DNA from: Hydra vulgaris
Lineage: Eukaryota > Cnidaria > Hydrozoa > Anthoathecata > Hydridae
DNA: 64,000 nt
Direction: 5' to 3'
Assembly: GCF_038396675.1 (NCBI RefSeq)
Contig: NC_088920.1
Coordinates: 24,942,501 to 25,006,500, forward strand
Below, in pieces: positions 23,748-33,523 of the stretch. The translations under genes were made by a program, and so were the position numbers. Numbering within the stretch: the stretch's first letter is position 1; every line of letters begins with the position of its first letter. The notes beneath the pieces were generated by a model that had not been told where the DNA came from, searched no databases, and saw nothing but the letters and a program-made list of their open reading frames with translations.

Positions 23748-23930
23748 ATGCAAACTGCCTTTCAAGTGGTTATTCAACTTAAAATCAATCAAACTTTATG
23801 GCTTGTGTCATTAATACGTTGTGAATGTCTGAAAGCAAGAATGGTTGGGAAAACCATTGGCCATTGTTTAATACTGTCCTTTTCAGGTAACCAACCATCT
23901 AGTAAGATAACTAATCACTGCATTTTACAT
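23748..23930 (-). pseudogene. Inverted partial copy of the SAP-SWIM-YqaJ gene
   Basis: Reading the minus strand of 23851-23926 gives a close match to 22211-22288 (TTAGATGGTTGGTTACCTGA and TATTAAACAATGGCCAATGG on the plus strand there). Minus-strand bases of about 23790-23838 match 22456-22503 (AGACATTCACAACGTATTAA). The roughly 170 bases between these blocks are missing in the inverted copy. The gene and its fragment thus form an inverted pair about 1.5 kb apart. Confidence 0.85.
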
Positions 23931-23939
23931 TGTTAGTTA

Positions 23940-24580
23940 AAATATTTTTTGATATTTATCATTTAATTCTTATACTGCCTCAGTAGCATTTAGTACAAGC
24001 CTAATAAAGGTTTCCAGTTACAATATACGGCAGTTTGTTTTTTATTTGAAAAGGAAAAATAAATACGTCTACATTTCTAGAAATTTCTGTTTTTTCTATT
24101 AAAATTCTGATTCTGGCTGCCTTATCTCCCTTAATTTGCGTTTAAGCCTATGTTGACTATTTTGACTATGTCAAAATTATATGACTGTTCCTTCTTTTAT
24201 ATTACCGAAATCCTGGGATTGCCCAATATCAGTCCCGGCATTTCGAGAACAAACGTGCGAGGCGATTAACACTTCCTTTTTGTATCAATCGCCCTCTCCT
24301 TCTACCATTTGTCCTCTGTATTGAGTAAATTTTGTTACAAAGATCAAGCAATATATTTATTTGATACTATAAAGTGCTTCTTTTTTGAAAAATCTATGGT
24401 TCGTGAGTTATAACTGTTTAAAGTGGGAATTACGGCATAATAAAAAATTTTTTTCTTATGGACTCGTAAGCATGATATATCGTTAGGAAAGTAATTCAAC
24501 GCGAAGTAAATTTTTTCTTAGTTCGTTACGTATAATTATTATTGCTGGATCAGAAAGGGGCTAGGGAAGCGAAACTTGTT
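23940..24580. other. Non-coding stretch
   Basis: No ORF, splice-flanked exon or terminal repeat is recognised. Confidence 0.4.
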
Positions 24581-24588
24581 GCTCTTAA

Positions 24589-25443
24589 GGTGGTCGTCTA
24601 ATAAAAAAATCATTTTTGTTAAAAATCATTTTTGTTATTGGTGTAGTTTAAAAAAAAAATTTTTGCTCTTTCAGAAAATATATACTTTTACACATGTTTT
24701 TTAATTAGATTTTTCTAAAATTTACTTTCCATTATGACATGTATTAGTTTGTTCCCTTAGCAACGTCCTTAGCAACAATATTTTTTGGTTGTTTTGGGCC
24801 AAAATTATTAACCAAACTTGATAATATAAACTTTCTTGAGAATGAAGAAACTTAAAGCATGAAAGGATTTATTGATAAAGATAAACACCTGGAAGGAGGA
24901 AATAATTACTCTAAACAATCTTTTTTTTTTTTTTTTTTTTTTATTTTGTAGTTTTCTGTGTTTGTGATATTTCAGACTTAAAACAAGCAAATCTCAGCTT
25001 CTATGAACTATTTTTTAATGAAAGTTTCCGGGTTTGTTCATCTGTATATAAGTTATTATGTGAACCAGAATCTAAATAATACTTTAAGTATTTTAGGAAT
25101 TACGGGATACTATTTGTTGAATTTTACCCCTTTTTTAATTTCTCAAATACGAAGAGCTACCATTATGGATCTAAACATATTTATAAGTTTTTACTGGTTC
25201 ACATAGTAATTTTATGTATATTCTGCATGCAAACCAAACATCATGCAAAACGAATGTACAGATAACTAGAACACTTTGTTTTAAGAAAGTGATGTTTTAA
25301 GCATTTTTTTGATGATTCAACATTAAAGAACGTAAATAATTTTTTTATTTTTTATATAATACAAATATAACTTCTTTATGCTGAAAAATAAAATAAATTT
25401 TTCAACAAATTTTCTTTTTTATTTTTTTTACTTGACGACCACC
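24589..25443. mobile_element. Non-autonomous element flanked by TTAA (piggyBac-like)
   Basis: An 855-bp block begins GGTGGTCGTC and ends GACGACCACC, a perfect 10-bp inverted repeat followed inside by A/T-rich ends. TTAA stands on both sides (24585-24588 and 25444-25447), the usual piggyBac target. No transposase remains; the inside has only short frames and a poly-T run. The terminus does not begin with the common CCC of piggyBac, so the superfamily rests on the TTAA alone. Confidence 0.75.
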
Positions 25444-25555
25444 TTAAGTTTAGGCCAGGAAAGCCAAGTGAGGGATTCCTGACCCTAGACTTGCTGGGGG
25501 TAAAAAACGCATGCCAAACTTTTTAGTCTTTTTTTTTTCAGAAAATATACAATTA

Positions 25556-25868
25556 CAAGAATGTAATGTTCATGAAGGTTTGAAAAAAGATCAATGTAGT
25601 TGTAATCTTCCATTCAATCTTTACTGTTTTCCAAGTTCTTTAAAAAAAATTCTAGAGAAAGAGAAAAGTGAAAAGTTTTATTAAAAAGGAAAGGTAAAAA
25701 TTAGAAAAAATGGAATCCTTGCGACAGTGATTGTGTATGTTTGATGGATTTTGTGGATGGAACACCTACCAGTGCTAACATAAAGCCAAGAAGGAGTTTA
25801 AATAAACTTTGTACAAAATAGAACTTTTTAGTTTTGAAAGGTATTAGCACAGATTCCTGTGCTAATAC
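25556..25868 (+). pseudogene. THAP-region fragment, inverted copy
   Basis: The plus strand reads QECNVHEGLKK, FNLYCFPSSLKK, WNPCDSDCVCLMDFVDGTPT and PRRSLNKLC. It is homologous to the minus strand of 28422-28756, the N-terminal part of the neighbouring THAP/DDE_4 transposase, but lacks about 40 bases after DGTPT. It ends in a perfect hairpin, GTATTAGCACAG-ATTC-CTGTGCTAATAC (25841-25868), directly before the 3' end of that transposase. Confidence 0.85.
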
Positions 25869-26682
25869 ATTATTCCTTGTATACTATTATTTAACAACTT
25901 TAAGGTTTAATAATTCCATCTCTTGAATTATTGACCCATACAGGTTTCAAGTTACAGAGTACAGCACAAGGCCTCACAATATCATCAACATGACGTAACA
26001 TTGTTAGAGGAAAAACGATCTTTGAAATTCTGTAAGTTTTCATTCTATTTATGACTCGTTCAACGTGTATTCTTAAGTTAGCTATTTTTTTAGTTTTTTT
26101 ACATTCGAATGCAATCATTTGACTTTTGAGACGAGCACCTCGAGGAATTATCAAAGTACAAAATCTTAAGAAAAGTTCTTCCTGAATTTGAAATCCACAA
26201 TCTGCCATGACTTCATCTTCACGCTCTAACAAGTCATAAAAACCACTGTCTTTTGTTATAAAATTATCTAAACATCTTCCACGATAACAATCAGATAAAA
26301 AAAGTGATAAAACCACTCGGCGAAATTCCAAAAAGAAACTTAAACGAAATTGTGTTGTTTATAATCAGACCAAGTTGAAGCTTGTGCTAAGAGAGACTTG
26401 GGTCGTTTAATAAAAACTTCAGCACAATCAATAATCACACAACACTTGTAATATCCTGCATTCTTAAACACTCTAGGCAAATTTTCCCTGATGGTTTCAC
26501 GTGGAAGCCATAAAATAAGAGCACTACCTAACACACTGCTTATAAGTTTAATCCATGTGGTAAATGTGTCAGAAGAAGTAGTAGGAGAAATTCCGAATCG
26601 TTCTGCAAGGTCTTCATTAAGAATACCAAAACGAATTCGCGCAAGTGTTAAAAAAAATTTGTCACGATGAGAAAGTTTTCTA

Positions 26683-27980
26683 ACGGGTGATGCGGAAGTT
26701 ATCGGACAAATCCTAATTTCATTATTTGAGCATAATAATTAGTTTTTGTGGTTTTATGCGTAGGCATAAACGTTCTATAAAATATAAACTTTATTATTTG
26801 AAACACAATTATTTAAAATGAGGTTAAATGCAAATGAACGAGAATCTTTTCGAAAGAGACTAAAAATGTTTTTTGTAAATAAACCTAATATAAAAATAAA
26901 AAAAATCGTAAATCATTTTGAAAAGGAAGGATTTGCTCGAAGTACAATATATGATAACCTAAAAGACTTGAAACTGTTCAATCGTTTTCTGATAGAAAGC
27001 ACCTTGGTCGTCCGACATCCTAGACTAGAGAAAAGAAAGCCGAATTAACGAGACTTGTCAACAATCGAAAAGGGGTCAGTCAGAGAAAAATAGGTATTAA
27101 ATTCGGTGTAAATCAATCGACAATTGGTCGTCAGTTAAAAAAAATGAATATTAAATATAGAAAACGTGAAAAGACTCCAAAATACACTATAGAACAACAA
27201 ATAAAGGCAAAGAAAAGAAGCAGGAAACTAGTTAACTAACTCTATAACACAAAATCGCTTCTAGTCATCGATGACGAAAAATACTTATGTTTTGCAGGGG
27301 ACAACATGCCTGGAAATTCTGGATACTACACAAACAACAAAAAGACATGCCCAGAAAGTGTTCGTTTTATAGGAAAAGAATATTATAAGAAATTTCCAAA
27401 AAAATTATTAATGGGGATAGCCATATCTGACCGTGGTATGTTCGAGCCATTGTTTCGCACTTCCAAGGTTGTAGCGATCAATTCATCAATCTATATTAAT
27501 GAATGTTTAGAAAAACGACTTCTTCCATTTATTCACAAGTATCATGAAGACTAACTATTTATTTTGGCCAGATTTAGCAAGTTCTCATTATTCGAAAGAT
27601 TCTCTAAATTAGATGGACCATTATGTTTATTAAAGAATCCAATCCCCCAAATGTGCCTCAAGCACGACCAATTGAAAATTTTTGGGGACATTTGGCACAG
27701 ATAGTTTACGAGGGAGATTAGCAAGCTTCAACTGAGCAAGTTTTGATTGATCGCATTAAACTAAAACTACAAGAAATTGATTTTAACTTTTTACAGTCGC
27801 ATATGAAAGAAGCAAAATTGAGATCAATTGCAGATGGTGGTGTTTTTTCATATAAAAAATAATATATTTTTATTAAAAGATAAATGCTTTATTTAAAAAA
27901 AATATAATAGTAGTTTGTTTTTTATTTATAAATAAGTTATTGACGTTTTTATTTTGTCTGATAACTTCCGCATCACCCGT
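26683..27980 (+). mobile_element. Tc1/mariner-superfamily element, copy 2
   Basis: A 1298-bp relative of copy 1 with the same inverted repeats (ACGGGTGATGCGGAAGTTAT) and TA on each side (26681-26682 and 27981-27982). It is inserted antisense in the THAP/DDE_4 frame. Taking it out with one TA restores the host frame across LKRRFQSTKY-RKLSHRDKF. Confidence 0.95.
26818..27861 (+). pseudogene. Tc1/mariner transposase (copy 2, heavily broken)
   Basis: ATG at 26818 starts MRLNANERESFRKRLKMFFV. NIKIKKIVNHFEKEGFARST is intact where copy 1 is broken, but the frame fails after DNLKDLK. The middle part (27306-27554) matches copy 1 (MPGNSGYYTNNKKTC). A stop replaces the residues just before FWPDLASSHYS. 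Downstream, PIENFWGHL is kept but nonsense changes and small deletions surround it. It is more decayed than copy 1. Confidence 0.88.
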
Positions 27981-28829
27981 TATATTTAGTTGACTGAAAT
28001 CTGCGCTTTAATTTGCTAGTATTCTGAACAGATTTTGGTTCTCGCCAGTAACTAAGCTTTTGAAGAAATGGTATAAAAAGTAAGAAGATGACATTAAATA
28101 AAGCTATTGTAGATATTCCTGTATAAAAGTTCATTTTTTTGTCTATTTTGACTGTGTTGCATGAAAAAATCAACAATTTCTTAGTTTGATTAACTTGTTT
28201 TTGGTTTAGTTGTTTCAAGAATATATTCAAGAAATTAACTTTTTTAACAAGAGAATCAATCAAAGACGTTTTAGAATTACATCCTTCACACACATTTAGC
28301 AATGACTTGCTAGCATATGAATGTTCACGGCTTGGCGGTGGTAAATAAATTGTATTATCATTATTATTACTTAACTCATTGGTAATATTTTCATTTGTAT
28401 TATTATTCGTGTCATTACATTCTGTGCTAATACTTTTCAAAATTAAAAAGTTCGATTTTGGACAACGATTATATAAACTCTTTCTTGGTTTAATGTTAGT
28501 AGAATTATATCCCATATTTAAAGTAGGATCTGGATTAGCAATGGTAGGTGTTCCATCTACAAAATACATCGAACAAACACGATCACGGTCGCATGGATTC
28601 CATTTTTTCTTATTTTTACCTTCTCTTTTTAATAAAATTTTCCACTCTTCTCGTTCTCTAGAACTTTTTAAAGAACTTGGAAAACAGTAAAGATTGAAAG
28701 GACGATTACAACCAAAATTATTACTTTTTCAAACCTTCATGAACATTACATTCTTGTTTTTTCCTCTAAAAAAGTTTATAATGGCTATTCGAACACCCAA
28801 TTACTGCACAGTTACCTCTGTTACCCATC

Positions 28830-29240
28830 GTGTTGAATTCAAAAGATGAGATAAATAGAAATAAATACTAATTCAAATACAGATATTTTGGAAGTTTTTC
28901 GACTTTTTACCCACACAATTAGAGTTTTGTTCCCGCCGCGGAAAATGGTAGAATTTAAGTTGGATAGGTGTATTAAAAAATAAACTCCGTGGTCATTAAC
29001 GCTAAACTAAGTATATATTTGCTAACCTTTTTTTACGTGCAGGACAGCAGTATATACATAAATGAAAAGAGATACCGAAACAAAGTTTTTGTCGGTGGCT
29101 TGTTAAAAACAGTAATTTTTAATGTTTTAAATTAATGTATTTTTTTTTTTGAACAATTATTTTTGACTAAAATCAATCTTAACAACTAACTAATATTTCA
29201 TTTACAAGAAAAAAAATTACGAAATTAGTTGTTCTTTATA
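28830..29240. other. Non-coding stretch
   Basis: No coding sequence or repeat structure is recognised between the THAP/DDE_4 pseudogene and the RRM pseudogene. Confidence 0.35.
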
Positions 29241-29254
29241 GAGTATGTTTGGCG

Positions 29255-29739
29255 ACAAATTTTTTTAGACAAATACTGCAGATGTAACAAAATACTTAAG
29301 TGAATTCGGTAAAGTTTTAGACGCGAATATAGTCTAAGATGAAAACGGAAATTCTAAAGGTGATTTTATAAATAATTACATTATTCTATAATTTTATTGA
29401 TTATATTTGTTCGTTTCATAAAATATACCTTGTTTGACTTTTTTAGGTTGCGATTTTGTCTCATTTATCCATAAAAAACAAGTGAAATTGGTTTTAAATG
29501 CGTGTCCTTTATATCTTAACGGAAAAAAATTTAACGTTGGACCTGCGATAAGAAAACAGGTTTAACTTCTAGTTAAAGTTTTCTAGTTATACTTTTCCAT
29601 GTAGATTTAATATTATTCATAATTTTTTGTGGGAAATTAGGCGTCAAAGAGTATTGGGGAGTTGGTATCGATTATAAAGACGTCAAAAATAAAGTCCTAT
29701 TTACCGAATAGTGTTAAACCAGAAAACAATATTTTGTAA
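29255..29739 (+). pseudogene. Boule/DAZL-like RRM gene fragment, introns retained
   Basis: Three exon-like blocks with GT-AG borders are seen: about 29255-29359, 29447-29559 and 29641-29739. Joined, they read DVTKYLSEFGKVLDANIV, a stop, DENGNSKGCDFVSFIHKK, LYLNGKKFNVGPAIRKQ and a tail SKSIGELVSIIKTS. The FGKV...SKG.DFVSF (RNP1-like) and NVGPAIRKQ end are typical of the RRM of the Boule/DAZL germ-line RNA-binding family. Two stops in exon 1 (after FF and after NIV) and a frame problem upstream show decay. Retained introns mean this is a duplicated gene fragment, not a retrocopy. The first RRM strand is poorly preserved. Confidence 0.7.
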
Positions 29740-30016
29740 ATGTCGCTCATAATTCCGTTTAAAAGCTATTCGACGGTTCCTTATTTCGTTGACGTTTGTG
29801 GACTACTTTTTTTAGCAGCAAATATTTTTAGTTCTAAAATTTCGTGTAAATATTATCAAATAAATTATTTTTAACCTTTATTAATTTGGTTATTCGAGGC
29901 GACTTCCTCTTTCTAGCGTTTTAGTTATTTAGATTGGTTTTAATTATTAGTTTCAATTGATCCTTTATCTTATTGTAAACTAAAAAAATAATCAACAAGT
30001 TTATTGTTACCATATT

Positions 30017-31663
30017 CAGGCCCGGTTCTAACAGTTTTCTATGTGTAGGCGAGATGCAAATTTGCCGCCGCAAAAATTAAAAATGCAATAATTTCCAATT
30101 TGAAGGAAAATAGAAAAACACTGAAAATCAAACTTTAATATATTTTTATTTTATTACGAAAAATTACACAAAAACAAAGTAAATAAAAAAACTAAATTTA
30201 TACAAAAATAAAAAACAAAACAAATTCCATTCATGAAAAAATAAAAAACATCTTACAGCAAAAGCAAAATACAGTGTCTTTCGTAATGGAGTACACCAAC
30301 CAAGTGCGTTTAATTTTATCGCCATTAGACATTCGGCGATAAAAATGAAAGCTTGAAAATTTTCTACCTTGTACATCTTCGGGAAATAAAGACGGCAATT
30401 TTTGAATTGGACCATACTTCATCAGCAATGCTTTATATTTACCATCTATTATAGGCCATTTTGCCGGATCATTAAAATTAAGAGGCAAATCTTTATTGGT
30501 TTTGGGGTCTTCACCACTTTGATCTTCATTGTTTTCATTTTGTCCTATATCATCGACGTTCTGTACAACAACTTCACTTAAATTGGAGATAAATTCCACT
30601 TCATCAACATTTTCTGGTTCTTTAGCAGTTATATCATTTCCAGAATTTCTATATTCATTAACACTAACACTATCCGCATATTCTTTTTCTCCACCGCTTT
30701 CGATTTCAATTTCAACTTCATTTTGGTTTGAAGTTGAAGCTACTATAGGTGCCAGTGCTTTTTCGCTTGATGACCTGCTCAAAAAGTGCAACAAAGCATT
30801 CTTCTGTTTGGCAGAATTTGCTTCACGTTGAAGCCTAATTTTCTTGTATTGTGACCCAGACAAGCGCTGTCTCTTACCACGGTCCATTATATTGTATCGT
30901 TTAAAGAATTTAAACTTAAAAAAAATATAGCATTGATACATATACCTAAATTTTTATATTTAATAATAATAATAATAAGTTTATTCAAATACATGAAAAA
31001 GAAAACGAAAAAACAAACTTTAATTACTTACTTATAAAAATTATTGTTAGACAAATATTATTCAATTTATGAAAAAGTATAATAATTTTTTTTTTTTTTT
31101 CAAAGCTAAAGTTCGTTTAATAATACACTTTTATAACAATTTACAATAGATATCTCAAAGATAACATCAATAAAAATTTTTAATTTGCTTAGTCAGCGTA
31201 TTTTATGAACCAATAGAATTCGTTTGTTTGTATATTTGGCGGTTTGCTAACATCCATCCCTGAAAAAGAAAAAAGAAACTTTTTTTTACTGTTTCTTCTT
31301 CGCCAAATCCCAAATGTAAAACATGTATACAAACAAACGCTTTTATTACTATATTATTTATTTGAAAAAATTAGTATGTATTAAAGTTCCCGTAAAATAC
31401 AACGCCGCCTAAGCAAAAAATTTGTGGACTAATAGGAAATGTTATAATCTACAAAATCCATAACTTTAAATTATAAAAATGGAGTGAGTACGTAGAAGAA
31501 CATGGAAATTTTTAAAAAAAATAAAATAATTTCTTGTTACAAAAAAAAAATTTAAAAATTTTTTTTTTTTTGGGAAAACACAAAATAAATTAAGAAAATG
31601 CCTCTATAGAAAAGTGCCGCCGTCGGCTGTCGCCGACGTCGCCTACGTTTAAAACCGGGCCTG
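30017..31663 (-). mobile_element. hAT element, internally deleted
   Basis: The ends read CAGGCCCGGTT and its complement AACCGGGCCTG. A perfect 8-bp target duplication, ACCATATT, lies at 30009-30016 and 31664-31671. The element is 1647 bp and keeps only the first part of its transposase (minus strand). The rest is AT-rich sequence without coding potential, so it depends on an intact relative for movement. Confidence 0.95.
30231..30887 (-). pseudogene. hAT transposase N-terminal part (ZMYM/TTF-type)
   Basis: ATG at 30887 starts MDRGKRQRLSGSQYKKIRLQ, a basic N-terminus, followed by an acidic linker and then DPAKWPIIDGKY. The segment KIKRTWLVYSITKDTVFCFCCK is the start of a TTF-type zinc finger found in ZMYM1/5-like hAT transposases. 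The frame stops just after the CFCCK motif, so the dimerisation and catalytic parts (hATC, RNase H) are absent. The frame itself is undamaged up to that point. Confidence 0.85.
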
Positions 31664-31671
31664 ACCATATT

Positions 31672-33520
31672 TGATTTTTTACGAGGTTTGCGTTTTTAAA
31701 GTGATAATTGTTAGATAATTGGTTTATCTACCACTTTAAACAATTATATCTACTAAGCTCATGTTTCTATCGCAGCCACAAAACTTTTCACCTAATATTT
31801 TACACTTTAAAATTCAAGCAAACTTGCGTCATCTAAAATATTTTATAAACGAGAAACAAATTATTAAATCCACCTGATAAAACCACACAAAAAAGTTTTC
31901 TTTAAAGAAGAATTCTCAATTTCAATTGCGTTTTCAATTTGCGTCTTGCAACAGATTTTATTTTGGCATCGAAAGAAACTTTCTATTCAAATATACAGAA
32001 ACTTGCTCGAGTAGAACTAATTTTTGATTGTTACAATTTTCACATTTTAATTAGCAATTTACTGCGCTAAAAAGTAACTTGAAAAAATATTTAGAAAAGT
32101 GTTAACGATAAAAAGATCTTTTCCCTATTAAACTTGGTGTATTAATAGTAACCCCGGAAGGGATATTTTGGCATCAGCATTATTATTGAGCTCGTATTCA
32201 CTATATAAAAACGTCAAGAACATTTGCAACTTGTGTTTTCAAATAATTGTTGTACAGGGCTGACGACACGATGACGGGTTTTAAAGTATATGGGCACTAG
32301 CTTTAATTCATAAAAAAAGTCCTCTATATCTAGAAATTTCATAAATATAAAAAAAAAGTTCTTTTGAAAAAAAGTTAGGGGAGGCGGGATCAGTACCCTT
32401 GCCCTAATGAAGTGTTTTTTCCATTGATGAAAACCTTGATATGAAAAAACATGACATGGATTTTTGGAGTCACACTTCCTGCAGGTCAGTCTCAAGTCTC
32501 CAAGAATGCTTAAAAATCTAAGTGTATCATATATAATAACCTCTAAAGATTGTTTGTTTGCAAAAATTTTGGATCCAGCATAATAATTTTTGAAAGTGTT
32601 TCAATTTTTGCTTAAGATGCTCATTATACCTAATTACCATATATTTATCATCTACCCAGGGACAGATGCAGCATTGCATTCCTGCATCTACTCTACTAAA
32701 TTTCGCTAAAAATTTAACATTTTTATTATTTTATTTTATTTGTATTTAAATTATTTATCATTTCAGAAAGAGATTCTTTACAAAAAATCAAAAAGTATTT
32801 GCAAAAGGTTAATTCAATAAATGATTAAGAGCATATAAATAAACATTGTCATAACTATTTCATTTTATCTTAAATATTATCTTAAATATTATATATTATA
32901 TATTATATATTCTATTTTTATTTATTTTTATTTTATTTATTATTTTTCATTCAACTTTTGATTTTTTTTCAACTTTTTTCAAGAAGTTGTTTAAGTTTAT
33001 TGAATTCCAAAATGTCTTTCGATTTGAAAATTTTAACTGCGTCTTTAAATTTTTGTTTGAAAAATTTTGAATTAATTAGGGGCTATCAAATCATATAACA
33101 TGGTTTGGTAGCCCGCTAGTTAATTCAAATGCTTATATTACACAAAAATGGTATCTTTAAATGAAGCCAAAAATAGATGTATTTCATGCATTGTTTTCCA
33201 AACGAAATGGAACGGATTTCTAGGTTGTATAGAACTTTTCTTCATGAAAAAAAACACAATATTATCTATACGGCTGAACGGGGCTAGTTGAGTAATTTTT
33301 ACTAAATCTAACAGATCTCATAAACGGTGGGTCGGATTTACATGATTTTTTCAATATTTGAAAGAAATTTAACATCCTAAAAATTTGTCAAGAAAAAAGC
33401 ATAGTTTTTGAATTTTTTGGGAAGATATTGCCTAAAGTTTTCGGAGGCGCTCAACCTGCCCCAGCGGGGTTAGTTGAGCAATAGGGTGTGGTAAGTTGAA
33501 AAATCAACAAACAAATGAAT
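31672..33520. other. Non-coding stretch with hairpin and pogo-like motif fragments
   Basis: It contains a 64-nt hairpin at 33066-33129 and two phrases, GGGGCTAGTTGAGTAA (near 33285) and GGGGTTAGTTGAGCAA (near 33467), that resemble the subterminal motif of the pogo-like element at 54303. A short ORF at 32214-32495 (minus) has no recognisable domain. Nothing else is supported. Confidence 0.4.
33066..33129. repeat. 64-nt hairpin with G:U-type pairs
   Basis: Arms of about 29 nt pair over almost their whole length with one bulge. The few differences are transitions that would pair as G:U in RNA. The loop is a few bases. Confidence 0.6.
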
Positions 33521-33523
33521 ATA

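Larger units (their letters stand above)
25900..28828 (-). pseudogene. THAP + DDE_4 transposase, interrupted by a Tc1/mariner element
   Basis: ATG at 28828 starts MGNRGNCAVIGCSNSHYKLF, a THAP-type C2CH start. A stop and frame break follow, then WNPCDRDRVCSMYFVDGTPT (THAP His replaced by Tyr). The frame 28569-27973 continues with TGISTIALFNVIFLLF, then REPKSVQNTSKLKRRF. After removing the insertion at 26683-27980 it goes on as STKYRKLSHRDKFFLTLARIR and FGISPTTSSDTFTTW (helix-turn-helix). The catalytic part has VIIDCAEVFIKRP (first Asp), EVMADCGFQI (second Asp) and RIHVERVINRMK (Glu). A frame shift lies at about 26335. The enzyme would be a PIF/Harbinger-like transposase acting on its own terminal repeats. 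Confidence 0.9.

Noticed and set aside
32214..32495. 93-codon minus-strand ORF with Cys residues
   Set aside because: No domain, poly-Phe stretch in the middle and no splice or poly-A context.
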